Positions 46,901-61,900 of a stretch of 64,000 nucleotides of DNA are shown one piece after another. Origin of the DNA: Aphanomyces cochlioides (taxonomy: Eukaryota > Oomycota > Saprolegniomycetes > Saprolegniales > Verrucalvaceae). Numbering within the stretch: position 1 is the stretch's first letter; every line of letters begins with the position of its first letter. A program made the translations under genes and the position numbers. A model generated the notes under the pieces. It worked only from the letters and a program-made list of their open reading frames with translations, searched no databases and was not told where the DNA came from. The stretch is from positions 1,612,001-1,676,000 of the forward strand of contig JAHQRK010000009.1 of NCBI GenBank assembly GCA_019828595.1, given 5' to 3'.

Positions 46901-49900
46901 GAACTGAATGGTGGTGCCGGCTCGACTTCGACTGGTGGTGCGATTTCATTGCTTTCTGGTTCTGGTGCTGCTTCGTCTTTCAGTGGTCCTATTGCTATTA
47001 ACACAGCGAACGCAGTTACGAGTGGTTCGATACAATTGAGAACTGGTACAGGATCCAATGGTGCTGGTGGCAATATCGTGTTATCAATTGGTACAAGTTC
47101 GAATGCGACAGGTGGTGCGATCAATGTGAACAGTGGTGTTGGTGTTGCTGGTGGGTCGATTGGGATTGCGAGTGGAGCATCAACTGGTGGCACTTCTGGC
47201 TCATTGACGATTGGATCAAGTGGCTCAGTCGGTGGTGATTCTGGTACACTAACATTTTCAACTGGCGCGTCTGTCGGTGGAACTGGTGGGTCTATCGTCG
47301 GATCAGTAGGCAATGGCGTCCTTGCAAATGGTGGATCAGTCTCGTTTACAGCTGGTGCCTCCTCAGTTGCCAACGGTGGCAAGACATCTTTGATCGGTGG
47401 TGCAGGTACCAATGGTGGAAACGTTGAGTTGACTGGTGGTGCCGGATCGACCTCGAATGGTGGAAATCTTGTTTTAACTACGGGCTCTGCTGCTTCAACT
47501 GCGACAACAGGTACATTTACACTTAGCTCAGCGTCTGGAACAACTAGCGGATTTATTCAACTTAGAACTGGTAACGCCACGAGTGGCCCTGGTGGCACGA
47601 TTGCATTATCTGCCGGCAGTTCTACCACTGGAAATGGTGGAAGTATTATCGCGACGAGTGGAGCTGGTGTTGTAAGTGGACCTGTGTCGATTTCAAGTGG
47701 ATCTTCAACTGGCGGTGCATCTGGTATGGCGACATTGACCACTGGTGCCTCCAATGGTGGTGATTCAGGATCTGTGTCGATTGCGACTGGCAATGCTGTT
47801 GGTGGTACAGGTGGCAGTATTGCTCTGTCTGTTGGTGGTGGCGTGGTCGGCAATGGCGGTCAAATTTCTTTAACTTCTGGCTCAAGTAGTGTTGCGACTG
47901 GTGGTAAAACTGTTTTAACAGGTGGTATTGGAACTGTTGGTGGCAATATTGAACTGAATGGTGGTGCCGGCTCGACTTCGACTGGTGGTGCGATTTCATT
48001 GCTTTCTGGTTCTGGTGCTGCTTCGTCTTTCAGTGGTCCTATTGCTATTAACACAGCGAACGCAGTTACGAGTGGTTCGATACAATTGAGAACTGGTACA
48101 GGATCCAATGGTGCTGGTGGCAATATCGTGTTATCAATTGGTACAAGTTCGAATGCGACAGGTGGTGCGATCAATGTGAACAGTGGTGTTGGTGTTGCTG
48201 GTGGGTCGATTGGGATTGCGAGTGGAGCATCAACTGGTGGCACTTCTGGCTCATTGACGATTGGATCAAGTGGCTCAGTCGGTGGTGATTCTGGTACACT
48301 AACATTTTCAACTGGCGCGTCTGTCGGTGGAACTGGTGGCGGGATTAATGTTGCAGTTGGTAATGGAGTTGTGGGTAATGGTGGATCTGTTTCAATCATT
48401 TCTGGCGCAAGCACAGTTGCTGCTGGTGGTCGAGTTGCCATCAGTGCTGGAAATGGTGTGGTTGGTGGAAACATCGCTTTGACAGGAGGCAGTGCCACAT
48501 CCTCTGACGGTGGCAATGTCATCGTGTCAAGCGGGACTTCAGCAGCATCAAGTGGATCCATAACATTAAAGACTCCAAATGCTAACAACAGTGGGGGAAT
48601 TCAACTCTCGTCTGGCGCAGGTACTGGTGGATCCGGCGGCAATCTGGACTTTTTAGTTGGAAATGGCACATCAGGTATTGGTGGCGCCATTACAATGAGC
48701 AGTGGTGGCAATGTTATTGGTGGTCCAATTATGGTAACCAGTGGAGTCTCAACTGGCGGTAACTCAGGCAATATTGCTTTGGCGTCTGGGGCTGCATCTG
48801 GTGGCAACTCTGGCCTTGTCGTCATTTCTTCTGGAGCATCTGCTACTGGTAATGCTGCAGGTGTGCGATTGTCTGTAGGCTCTGGAGTTGGTGTTGGGGG
48901 TGACGTTACCCTTGTCTCTGGTTTAAGCTCAAGTACCAATGGCGGAAAAATATCATTAACGGGCGGCACTGGCACATATGGGGGCAACATAGAAGCCAGC
49001 GGTGGTATTGGCGTATCCAACAATGGAGGCAATGTTGTTGTGATCAGCGGTGCAGCCGCGACAGGATTTACCAGTGGTGCTGTTGCTGTCAGCTCAAGCA
49101 CTAGCAGCACAAGTGGATCTGTTCAGCTTCAATCTGGCGGTGCAAGCAATGGTCCAAGTGGTTCAGTCACGATAGCCACAGGATCAGCAAGTTCAGTCGG
49201 TGGAATCATCAACATCAGCAGCGGAAATGGTGCAACAGGGGGACCAGTTTCGATTACTACAGGTGTATCTTCGAATGGTGCATCTGGTGCTTTATCGCTT
49301 GGTTCAGGTGGTTCCAATGGTGGCTCATCAGGGGCAGTATCCCTATCAACTGGCGCAGCTCTTGGTGGTACGGGTGGAGCGATCACTGCTACTGTCGGAA
49401 ACGGTGTGTTAGGCCTCGGTGGATTAATTACATTCACTGCTGGTGCCAGTTCAGCATCTACTGGTGGCAAGACCTCACTTCTCGGTGGTTCCGGGACAAA
49501 CGGTGGAAACGTTGAACTGACCGGTGGTGCAGCGACAACCAGTGTTGGCGGTAACCTTAACCTTATGTCTGGTACTGGTGCTGCGTCGTCTGGAAGCGGC
49601 TTGATTAGTATTGGCACGTCAGGAGGAAGCACGAGTGGCTCAATTCAGCTGAGGACAGGAAACGGCACTGCCACCTCGAGTGGCTCAATCATTTTGTCTG
49701 TCGGTTCTGCAACGACTGGAGCAGGTGGGGCAGTGAACATCAACAGTGGATCTGGTGTGGCTGGTGGTGCAGTGTCAATAACAAGTGGCGCATCGTCAGC
49801 AGGAGCTTCTGGCTCGTTGTCAATTGGTTCCGCTTCTTCGACTGGTGGCGACTCAGGATCTTTGATTTTTACCACAGCAAACTCAATTAGCGGTGGAGTC

Positions 49901-52900
49901 GGTGGATCGATACTGCTCTCTGTTGGAAACTCGTCCGTTGGGGCTGGTGGCCCAGCGATGCTGACTGCTGGTAAGAGTGCTGCTTCTGCTGGTGGGCAAG
50001 TGTCCATTGTCGGTGGATCTGGAACCCTTGGTGGAAATATTCAGCTGACAGGTGGTTATGGAGTGGCCGGTGATGGTGGTGATGTTTTGCTATCAACTGG
50101 TGGTGGAGCTGGCCAAGCAATGAGTGGCGATATTGTGTTAAGCACAGCTTCAGATTGGACTAGCGGAATGATTCTCCTGAACACTGGCTCAGCAACTGGC
50201 GGAACTGGTGGGGGTATCCATGCCTCTGTCGGTGTAGGAGTCAACGGAACAGGAGGGGCTATCAGCTTCTCTAGTGGAAGCTCAACTTCTGGAGGCCCTG
50301 TCACAATTATCAGTGGTGGCTCTTCCGCTGGAGCCTCTGGAGCTGTGTCTCTACAATCCAGTGTGTCAACTGGTAGCACATCTGGTGCAGTGACATTGAG
50401 CTCTGGAGCCTCTTCTGGAGGATCCGGCGGTGCAATAAGCGTCCTAGTTGGAGACGGCGATACTAGTTCTGGTGGCCAAATTTTATTCAAGGCTGGGTCC
50501 AGCTCAGTATCTACTGGTGGCAAAATAACAATGACGGGTGGTTCTGGCACCATTGGCGGCCGATTGGAGTTATTTGGAGGTAATGGATCTTCAAGCAATG
50601 GTGGAAGTATCAGTCTCGTCAGTGGATTTGGCGAGAATTCTGCATCAAGTGGCTCTGTTACTGTATCAACGTCAAGTGGGGTAACTGGCGGCCAAATAGG
50701 TCTCATTTCTGGAACAAGTACAAGTGGTCCTGGTGGTGCCATCTCTCTCTCAGTTGGTGCATCGGTTAGTGATTCTGGTGGCTCAATGACCATCAGCGGT
50801 GGCAGTGGTCAAACTGGCGGCCCACTTTGCATTGCGAGTGGTGGGTCAACATCTGGCGATTCTGGAATTATCAATTTTGGCTCTAGTACATCTACTGGAG
50901 GCAACTCTGGAGCAATAACAGTATCATCTGGCTTTGGAAACGGCGGAAGAGGCGGAAACATAGCCTTGAGTGTTGGCAATGGAAGCACTGGAATTGGTGG
51001 CATCATCAGTCTTACATCAGGATTAAGTGCTGACCAAGCTGGTGGGAAAGTATCATTAAATGCTGGCTTTGGAGCAACAATTGGTGGCAATGTCGAGGTG
51101 ACCGGGGGCGGTGGTCAAGGCAATGGGGGCAATGTTATGCTGACAGGAGGAAGCGGGACAAGTGGGACAGGCGGTATGCTTGTTTTGACCTCCGGAGCCA
51201 GCTCAACTCTGGGCTATACTGGAGGCATTTCAGTTGCTTCTGCCAATGGTATATCAAGCGGATCGATACAATTGAGCTCAGGCCTTGCATCGAACGGTCC
51301 AGCTGGTTCAATTCGTCTGTCCATTGGAAATGGCTCCTCTGGAGCAGGTGGCGCAATTAGTTTGTCCAGTGGATTATCCTCAAGTGGGGGAAATGTGTCC
51401 ATTGCAAGTGGTGGCTCAACAGCTGGAGCATCAGGATCTCTTCTCTTAAACACAGCATCTGCAACCGGTGGCTCGTCCGGTCCAGTGCAAGTATCGACAG
51501 GAGCGTCTACATCAAGTGGGACTGGTGGTGACATCACTGCCACTGTCGGAAACGGTGTGTTAGGCCTCGGTGGATCAATTACATTCACTGCTGGTGCCAG
51601 TTCAGCATCTACTGGTGGCAAGACCTCACTTCTCGGTGGTTCCGGGACAAACGGTGGAAACGTTGAACTGACCGGTGGTGCAGCGACAACCAGTGTTGGC
51701 GGTAACCTTAACCTTATGTCTGGTACTGGTGCTGCGTCGTCTGGAAGCGGCTTGATTAGTATTGGCACGTCAGGAGGAAGCACGAGTGGCTCAATTCAGC
51801 TGAGGACAGGAAACGGCACTGCCACCTCGAGTGGCTCAATCATTTTGTCTGTCGGTTCTGCAACGACTGGAGCAGGTGGGGCAGTGAACATCAACAGTGG
51901 ATCTGGTGTGGCTGGTGGTGCAGTGTCAATAACAAGTGGCGCATCGTCAGCAGGAGCTTCTGGCTCGTTGTCAATTGGTTCCGCTTCTTCGACTGGTGGC
52001 AATTCTGGCATTATTTCTCTTTACACTGGAGCTGCAACTTCAAGTGGATCAGCAGGAAATATAACAATGGCGATTGGAAACTCCCAAACTGGAGTTGGTG
52101 GGACGATCATTGCCACAGCAGGCGCAAGTAGCGCCACCACGGGAGGCTCTTCATTCGTTGTTGGTGGTGTCGGCTCTGTTGGTGGCACTGTTAATTTAGT
52201 CGGTGGTGCTGGTAATACAGGAGCTGGTGGCAATGTCCAATTACTTTCAGGATCTGGTACGAATCCAGGATCAAGTGGAAATATTATTTTGAATACTGTA
52301 CTTGGCGCAACGAGCGGAAGTATTGCTTTGACCACTGGTGCAGCAAGCGTTGGAGCCAGTGGAAGCATCCGCGCAAGTGTTGGAGCTGGAACTACCGGCA
52401 CAGGAGGAGATATCACTCTTCTCAGTGGAAATTCTCCCACGGGTGGCCCGGTAAAGATCATCAGTGGTAATTCAAGTTCAGGATCATCAGGCATGATATC
52501 TCTCACATCTGGTGCATCAACCGGCGGAGACTCTGGTGCACTCCTTTTTACCACTGGGTCGACCACGGGAGGTGCCGGAGGCCCAATTTCCTTGTTGGTT
52601 GGACCAGGAGATTCTAAAAATGGGGGCGACCTAACTCTTCAAGCCGGATTGGCCTCTTCAGCCGTCGGTGGTCGAGTCATCACAGTTGGTGGAAATGGTT
52701 TGACTGGTGGATCAGTACAATTAAACGGCGGTGCAGGTTCAAATGGAAATGGTGGTGGCGTTGTCTTGTCCAGTGGAGTTGGTGATTCTGCGTCTACAAG
52801 TGGTGCAGTGTCAGTGACGTCAGCATCTGGTAGTACGAGTGGAGCCATTACCTTATCTACAGGTGCCTCTACATCCGGGCCAGGTGGTTCAATTTCCCTC

Positions 52901-55900
52901 TCAGTTGGCTCTTCCCAGGCTGCCACTGGTGGTGCCGTCACCATTAACAGTGGCGCTGGTGTTATCGGTGGTGTATTAAGCTTGACAAGTGGTCTATCCT
53001 CTGGTGGTGTGTCTGGTGGAGTGAATATTGCGTCGAGTCCATCAGCTGGGGGAAACACTGGACCTGTCGTCATCTCGTCAGGTGCCAGCGTTGGCGGCAC
53101 AGGAGGAGGAGTCATGTTATCAGTTGGAAGAGGTGCCACTGGTCTTGGTGGAGCCATAACAATTTCAGCCGGTGAAAGTGGAGATCAAATTGGCGGTAAA
53201 ACTTCAATACTTGGTGGTAATGGGGTAACCAGTGGTGGAAATGCCGAAATTGTGGGTGGAACTGGGCAAACAAGTGGAGGAAATATTCTTCTGAATGGCG
53301 GAGCTGGATCATCTGACGTTGGAGGCAGCATCAGCATGACAACCGGTGGTAGTACTACCTTGGGACTCACTGGCAGTATAAGTTTGTCTTCGGCAGCCGG
53401 CCTTTCCAGTGGGGCAATCCAACTTTCAACTGGTATGGCATCGAATGGACCAGTTGGCTCTATTAGAATCAATTCTGGAACTGGAAGTGTGGGCAATGGT
53501 GCTTCAATTACATTGTCTTCTGGTACTGCTCCTGTCGGTGGGCCTCTTTCGTTGACAAGTGGTGCATCAACGGCTGGAGCTTCTGGATCGATTGTATTAT
53601 TTTCCGCTGGAGCTGCTGGCGGGTCAAGTGGAAGTATCCGACTTTCTACAGGATCTTCAAACTCGAGCGGCACTGGTGGCGATATCACCGGAGTTGTTGG
53701 CCAGGGAGTAGCTGGAGTTGGTGGCACTGTGACATTTACTGCAGGCGCAAGTTCGGTCTCAACTGGTGGTAAAACCTCCCTTGTTGGAGGTGCTGGTACT
53801 GTTGGTGGAAATGTCGAACTGACAGGCGGTTCTGGGGCAAGTGGCACGAGTGCGACAAACGCTGGGGGCAGCATAAATATTGTGTCTGGCATTGGTGCAG
53901 CAACTGCTTCAAGTGGCTCAGTCATCATAAACTCTCCTACCGGAAGTTCAAGTGGGCAAATTCAGTTGCGAACAGGATCCGGCTCAACAGGCTCTGGTGG
54001 TTCGATAACTTTATCAATTGGAACGGGATCAAGTGGTGGTGGTAATATTGCCTTGGCAAGTGGCGCTGGTGCTTCTGGAGGCTCCATTGGTTTGACAGCT
54101 GGCTCATCTACAAATGGTGTGTCTGGTGCAGTGAGTATTGCTACAAGTGCGTCTTCAGGAGGCACATCTGGTGGTGTTGTGATTACAACTGGAAGCTCCA
54201 CCTCTGGAGGCACCGGAGGAAGTATAACCGCTGTTGTTGGAAATGGCGTCTCTGGTGCAGGAGGGACCGTCTCACTCACTTCCGGTGCTAGCTCGGTTTC
54301 AGTTGGTGGCAAGACGTCTCTTGTTGGTGGTTTGGGCACAATTGGGGGTAACGTTGAGCTTACTGGCGGTGCAGGGTCTACTACCTTCGGAGGAAATATT
54401 GTAATTACAAGTGGAGCAGGCTCACCATCCTCGTCAAGCGGAGGTGTAACGATTGGAACGCCATCTGGAAGTCTTTCTGGAGCAATTGCATTACAAACTG
54501 GAACCAGTTCAAGTGGCTCTGGTGGTGCAATTGGATTTTCTGTTGGCTCTTCGGGTACAAGTTCAGGTAGCACAATTAATCTCAAGAGTGGAGACGGTGG
54601 AGTTGGTGGCGATATCCGAGCTATCACAGGTGCATCGACGACAGGAAATTCTGGCTCCATTTCCCTTTTGTCAAGTCAATCTAGCGGTGGTAATAGCGGC
54701 AGTATTGCTATCACAACAGGAACCGCTACAGGTGGCAAATCTGGCGATATTACCGCATCAAGTGGCACAGGTGATACTGGAAATGGAGGCAGTATTGCAT
54801 TAATTGCAGGAAATTCAAGTGCCGCATTTGGTGGCAAAACCAGCTTATTCGGTGGTATTGGTAATGCTGGAGGAAATGTTGAACTCACAAGTGGTACCGG
54901 TTTAACAACAAACGGTGGTGATGTATCCCTTACTAGTGGTAGTGGGACTGCTTCGACTGGAAATATTCGAGCGATTACATCTGCAGGAACAACTTCAGGC
55001 TCGATGATCTTAAGAACAGGTACAGCGTCAAGCGGACTCAGTGGATCTATTGGATTATCGGTTGGCTCAAGCTCGTCTGGTACAGCTGGCAGTATTACTT
55101 TATCGAGTGGCGATTCTGTCACTGGTGGTGCCATATCACTGTACAGCGGAAGCGCAAGTGGTGGCCCATCTGGTGGTATCAGCTTGACTACCAACACAGC
55201 CATTGGGGGTAATAGTGGCTTAATATCGCTCGTGTCTGGACAGTCTACAAGTGGTGGTACTGGTGGCGGCATTACTGCAACTGTTGGCAATGGAGTTGCT
55301 GGTACTGGAGGGTCTGTATTGCTCACAGCTGGGCTCAGTTCTTCTGCAAGTGGCGGAGACATCTCCCAAGCAGGTGGTATTGGATCAATTGGTGGTAATG
55401 TTATTTTGACTGGTGGCCTTGGCAACATTGGTGTTGGTGGTAATGTGGCTCTTTCTGGTGGAGTAAGTAATTCAGCAACTGGTGGCTTCATAACTCTTGC
55501 AAGTGGTGTTGGCTCAACTACTGGAAGAATTTTGATCGGTTCTGCCTCAGGTGTGGCTAGTGGAGCAGTTTCACTGTCAACAGGAGCCAGCTCGGCTAGT
55601 CCAGGAGGAAGCATTACAATCAGCGTTGGCTCTGGTGCGTCCAGTGCGGGTGGTGATGTCAACATTCAAAGTGGGGCATCAGTTGCAGGCGGATCCGTAC
55701 TTTTGAGCAGTGGGTCATCCACGAATGGGTTATCTGGAGCTATCTCTGCATCTACAAGTACCGCCACGGGTGGCAACTCTGGAGGGGTAACTCTTGCAAC
55801 AGGCAACTCTGCAAGTGGCGGCACGAGCGGTAACATTCTTGTTTCTGTGGGTTCGGCTGCAACAGGCACTGGTGGTCAAATCAGACTAAATGCAGGAAAC

Positions 55901-58900
55901 GGACCATCTGGTGGTTTAGTTTCTATACTCAGTGGAACATCGTCTGCAGGTAATTCTGGCGGTATTTCGATCTCAACAAGTGTGGCTGTTGGCGGCACAT
56001 CAGGTTCCATTACCCTATCCACTAGTGGAGTTACCGGTGGCTCTTCTGGTTCGATTTCTGCAGCTGCTGGCACTGGATCAAGTGGCACAGGTGGTTCTGT
56101 TTCTATCACTGCAGGGGCATCTGTTAGCGGTGGTGCTATTTCTCTGCTCAGTGGAATGGCATCGAATGGACCCTCGGGGGCAATTTCCTTGTCGTCGAAT
56201 TCTGCATCCGGTGGGAATTCAGGTGCCATTAGTCTTTCGACGGGCACTTCAACTGGCGGTATTGGTGGTGCTATTACTGCTTCCGTTGGTCTTGGAACAA
56301 ACGGAACCGGAGGTTTAATGTCTTTTACTGCAGGTAACTCTGCAGTTGGTGGGGCCGTTTCCATTAAGAGCGGAGCATCTACGGCAGGTGCATCAGGCGC
56401 GATCAGTATCTCTACAGGAATTGCTGCCGGAGGAGCTTCTGGTGCTATTCAACTATCGTCAGCGATGTCTAGTGGTGGAGCTGGTGGAAGTCTTTCTGGA
56501 ATTGTTGGTAGCGGCACAGTTGGTACTGGTGGCTCTATTTCATTTACTGCTGGGGCAGCTCCAATTGGAGGCTCAATTACACTTGCAAGCGGTTCTTCTT
56601 CAGCCGGCACTTCTGGTGGTGTGTCATTGTCTTCAAGTACTTCTGTCGGTGGCAGCTCTGGTGGAATTTCAATTGCAACAGGAAGTGCAACTGGTGGCAC
56701 TGGCGGCTCTATTACTGCAACAGTCGGAAATGGTGCTTCTGGAGCAGGTGGTTCTGTAGCTATTTCAGCTGGTTTAGCTCCTTCCGGTGGTTCTTTGAGT
56801 GTATCAAGTGGAGCCTCCAGCGCAGGAGACTCGGGCTCTGCTGCGTTCGGCTCAAACTCAGCCGTCGGTGGCAATTCGGGATTGCTTTCTCTTTCCACTG
56901 GTAGCTCCTCCGGTGGCAACGGGGGCAATGTAGTCATTTCAGTTGGAACTGGCGATCGAGGAACTGGCGGAAAGGTTCAAGTTTCAGCTGGTGGCGCCCC
57001 TTTAGGTGGTCCACTTACTATTGCTTCAGGCGTATCCAGTGCTGGTGAGTCTGGCGCGACAACAATCTCTTCTGGTGCTGCCTCTGGTGGCTCATCTGGC
57101 GTACTAACAATGGCAACTGGTGCAACAGATACTGGGTCAGGTGGAAATGTTGTCATTCAAGTCGGCAATGGTGTCAGTGGTGTTGGTGGTTCCATTTCCT
57201 TGGCCGCTGGGAAAAATGTCGTAGGTGGCGACGTATCTCTACTTACGGGTGAGTCTTTAGCTGGTGCCTCTGGTAGTTTGTATCTTTCTACAAACACTGC
57301 AACTCAAGGAAACTCTGGAGCCATCCAAATTGTCTCGGGACAAGCTCATGATGCAGCGGGGGGTGCTATTAGCCTTTCCGTAGGCTCAGGGCTGGTAGGA
57401 CCAGGAGGATCTTTAAGTTTAGCCTCTGGATCAGGTGTTGCAGGAGGTGGAATATCAATTGCAACTGGTGCGTCAACTGCTGGCGTTTCAGGAAATATTA
57501 ATCTCAAGACAAGCGATGCTGTTGGGGGAAACTCTGGCGGAATCTCCGTTTCTTCAGGCGGATCAAATACTGGAGTTGGCGGTGATATTACAATTTCAGT
57601 CGGAGCTGGCACCAGCAATAATGGTGGTGCAATTTTACTCTCTTCTGGCCAATCTGTAACTGGCGGTTTGATTCAGCTCATAAGTGGAGCTTCTACGAAT
57701 GGCGATTCTGGGGCTATATCTTTGTCATCGAGCAATTCAGCAGGTGGAAATTCTGGTGCCCTCACGTTTGTATCTGGATCAGCAACTGGTGGCCGAGGAG
57801 GGAGTTTGGGTCTCTCAGTCGGATCCTCAGTACTTGGGACTGGCGGCAGCGTGTCAATTGTATCTGGTTCATCAGTCACTGGGGGGCCGATATCTTTGCG
57901 CACAGGTGCATCAACAGCCGGTCAATCAGGAGCAATAACTTTGTCCACAAGCCCGTCAGTTGGTGGCTCTTCAGGCGGTGTTTTGCTTTCTACAGGTGCT
58001 GCCAGCGGTGGAACTGGCGGCTCAATTACTGGCTCAGTTGGAAGTGGCGTGTCTGGAATTGGTGGTTCGATATCTCTTACAGCTGGTTCAAGTACTGTAT
58101 CAACTGGAGGCAAGTTTTCTGCCACAGGAGGTGTCGGATCTGCTGGAGGCAATGTTGAGCTAACAGCGGGCTCAGGATCGCTAAATTCTGGCGGTCAAAT
58201 TGTATTGACTGGCGGCTCCAGCTCAAATGCAATTGGTGGCGGTATTTCATTATCCTCCGGAGCTGGGGCGACTTCGTCCACAAGTGGAAGCATTAATCTG
58301 AGTACAGTTGGTGGTAGTACTTCTGGAATGATTAGCTTGACAACTGGCACTGGAAGTGTGGGTGTTGGTGGTGGCATCGCCTTATCTGTCAGTGCAGGTA
58401 CACTTGGCACTGGTGGTGCGGTTTCGATTCGAAGTGGTACTTCAACAGTTGGTGGGCCTGTTTCGCTAACATCTGGAGCTTCGACGGCCGGCAACTCTGG
58501 CTCAGTTTCAATTGCGTCTTCTGCAGCGACAACCGGCAATTCGGGTAACGTACAAATTCTCACAGGCTCATCGACAGCCGGGGGTCAAGGTGGCGATATC
58601 ACAGCAACAGCTGGAAACAGTGTTGTGGCCATCAGTGGGGCTGTTATCCTTACAGCAGGCAGTACTTCAGCGTCATCCTCTACAGGGGGAAGATTTTTGG
58701 CAAATGGCGGTCAAGGCTCGACTGGTGGTACTGCTCAAATTATTGGTGGCACTGGATTAAATAACGTCGGAGGCAGTGTACAACTTACAGGTGGCAGCAG
58801 CCAAACTTCCACTGGTGGGCAAATTGGTTTAGTGAGTGGCTCCGGAGCTTCAAACGCTGTCAGTGGTGCACTAACCCTCTCCACGTCAACCGGTAGCGTG

Positions 58901-61900
58901 AGTGGAGCTATCAGTATATCAACAGGAGTCAGCAGCTCCGGGGCTAGTGGTGCAATCGGCTTATCTGTGGGGACGAGTTCAGCTGGACTAGGAGGTTCAA
59001 TTTCTCTGAAAAGTGGTGACAGTGTTGTTGGTGGCCCCTTAACCTTTACAAGTGGTGTATCCTCAGCAGGTGCTTCAGGAAATATCGCAATATCATCTGC
59101 AGCGTCAACGGGTGGCAACTCAGGTCAACTGGCTTTAAACACTGGCGCGTCAAGTGGAGGAAGGGGTGGTGATATCCTGCTTTCCAGTGGATCAGGATCA
59201 ACAGGTCTAGGAGGTGCAGTTTCAATTTCATCTGGAACTAGTGCAGCCTCTATAGGAGGAAAAACATCTCTCTTTGGTGGAACTGGGACCTCTGGTGGCA
59301 ATATTGAATTAACTGGTGGCTCTGGCAATTCTGGTGCTGGTGGTGATATTGTTATTGGCAGCGGTATTGGCTCTACCCCAGCACAGAGTGGTGTTATTAA
59401 TTTGTTTACCAGTGATGGTGCAACTTCAGGAGCATTGAGGTTGACAACAGGAGCTGCTGCGTCCGGTGCTGGTGGTAGTATACGATTGTCTATTGGTGTT
59501 GGTACATCAGGTGCTGGTGGAGATATCACTTTGTCAAGTGGCAACTCTGCTGTTGGTGGAGCACTTAATATGGCTAGTGGTGTTTCGACAGCAGGAATGT
59601 CTGGTGGCATATCCTTCACAACAGGATCGTCTGTCGGTGGCAACTCCGGCAATCTGCAGATGGCTTCTGGAACAGCTAGTGGTGGCACTGGTGGAAGTTT
59701 AATTGGGCTAGTTGGAAACGGTGACACAGGTATTGGTGGTGCTATTACGTTTACCGCTGGGTCTAGTTCTGTATCAACAGGTGGCAAAAGTTCGCTCCTT
59801 GGTGGGAGCGGTACTGTTGGTGGTGATGTTGCTTTGACAGGTGGCTCTGGATCGGCTGCAACAGGGGGCCAATTATCTCTTACCAGTGGCTCTGGAGCCT
59901 CCACATCGTTTAGTGGGCCGATATCACTAAATACCCCAGCTGCGTCAATGTCAGGGGCAATTTTGCTTTCCACAGGGGCAGCCAGCTCAGGCTCAGCTGG
60001 ATCTATATCGGCATTAGTTGGTGCTTCCAACTCAGGCACAGGTGGAGCTCTGAGCATACTAAGTGGTGCTGGTGTTACTGGTGGCCCCGTCAGTTTGACA
60101 AGTGGTCTGGCTTCAGCTGGAGCATCAGGCTCAGTGACTCTATCTTCTGGTGTTGCCAGTGGGGGGAATTCAGGAACTATTACAATCAGTTCAGGTGCCG
60201 TCTCGACTGGAGGAACTGGTGGCAGTATTTTTGGCACAGTTGGAGCAGGTGCTCTTGGAATTGGTGGTTCGATTACATTTACTTCTGGTAGCTCATCTGC
60301 TTCAACTGGTGGTAAAATGTCTATCTTTGGAGGTGCTGGTGCTGCGGGTGGTAATGTTGAGCTAAATGGTGGATCTGGAAGTACATCCTCCGGTGGCAAC
60401 ATTATTGCGGTTACAGGTATCGCTGGTACATCATCCACGAGTGGCAGTATCACACTTAGCACTTCAAATAGTAGTGTGTCGGGCTCCATTCTATTCAGGT
60501 CAGGGATTGCCTCGAGTGGAACAAGTGGCGCCATTGCGGCGTCAGTCGGATCCAGCACAACTGGCGCTGGTGGACCAATCGGTTTATCGAGTGGCAGTGG
60601 CACAATCGGTGGTCCAGTATCGATATCAAGTGGTGCATCATCATCCGGAGCTTCTGGTAACTTACTTTTAACGTCGGCTGGCTCAACGGGTGGAAACAGT
60701 GGTGCTATCAGCTTGAATACTGGCGTAGCAACTGGTGGAACCGGTGGCTCAATTATTGGCACAGTTGGAAACGGCGTTTTAGGTAATGGTGGCATGGTTT
60801 CGTTCACTAGTGGAGCTAGCTCAGTTGCAATTGGTGGTAAGGTTTCTTTGATTGGTGGTTCTGGAACTGTGGGTGGCAACGTCGAGCTCACAAGTGGTGC
60901 AGGCTCTTCAACATTTGGTGGTGACATAATTCTTACAAGTGGTGCTGCCTCAAGCAATTCTGTCACAGGCAACATCGTGCTCAGTACACCAAGCACATCC
61001 TCAACTACCGGTGGATCTATTTCAATTAAGTCTGGCTCATCAAGTGGAAGTGTTGGTGGAACGATCAATCTCTCTGTTGGTGGAGGCTCTGTTGGAACAG
61101 GAGGTGCCGTGCGAATTACAAGTGGAAATTCGGTGAATGGAGGTGATTTTGCCGTTTCTTCTGGTCTTTCATCAGCTGGCCAATCTGGTATGGTTTCTTT
61201 GTTATCTGGTGCATCAACTGGTGGTGATTCTGGTAGCCTTCAATTGGTATCTGGGCCAGCTACTGGGGGACGCAGCGGTGGTATAAGTGCTGCTGTTGGC
61301 ACCGGCTCCTTGGGTGCTGGTGGTAGTATCTCGTTGACAGCAGGCTCATCCGTGATTGGAGGTGCAATGCTCTTAACAAGTGGTGCCTCATCCGCTGGAA
61401 ACTCGGGTGCAATTACTATTAGCTCAAATACAGCAACGGGTGGAAACTCTGGAGCTATCTCGTTACTATCAGGAGCATCATCTGGTGGTACAGGTGGAAG
61501 CATTATTGCGACGGTTGGTTCTGGAGCCTCAGGAAACGGAGGAGTTGTTAGCTTCACTGCTGGCTCCAGTTCTGTAGCTACAGGAGGTAAAAGCTCCATC
61601 GTTGGTGGCAGTGGTACCTCTGGAGGAGATGTAACGATAACTGGTGGAGCAGGAACGTCCACAAATGGTGGTGGCATTACTTTGCAATCTGGTGTTGGAG
61701 CCTCATCAGGACTCAGCGGCAACATCAGCTTGAGTACAGTTGATGGAGCATCATCTGGTTTCTTAACCCTCGCAAGTGGAGCTGGCACAGGTGGCGCTGG
61801 AGGAAATATTCTAGTATCCGTGGGTGCTGCTTCAACTGGTACAGGAGGATCATTAACCCTGAATAGTGGAAATGGTGCGAATGGGGGTCCACTTGCAATT

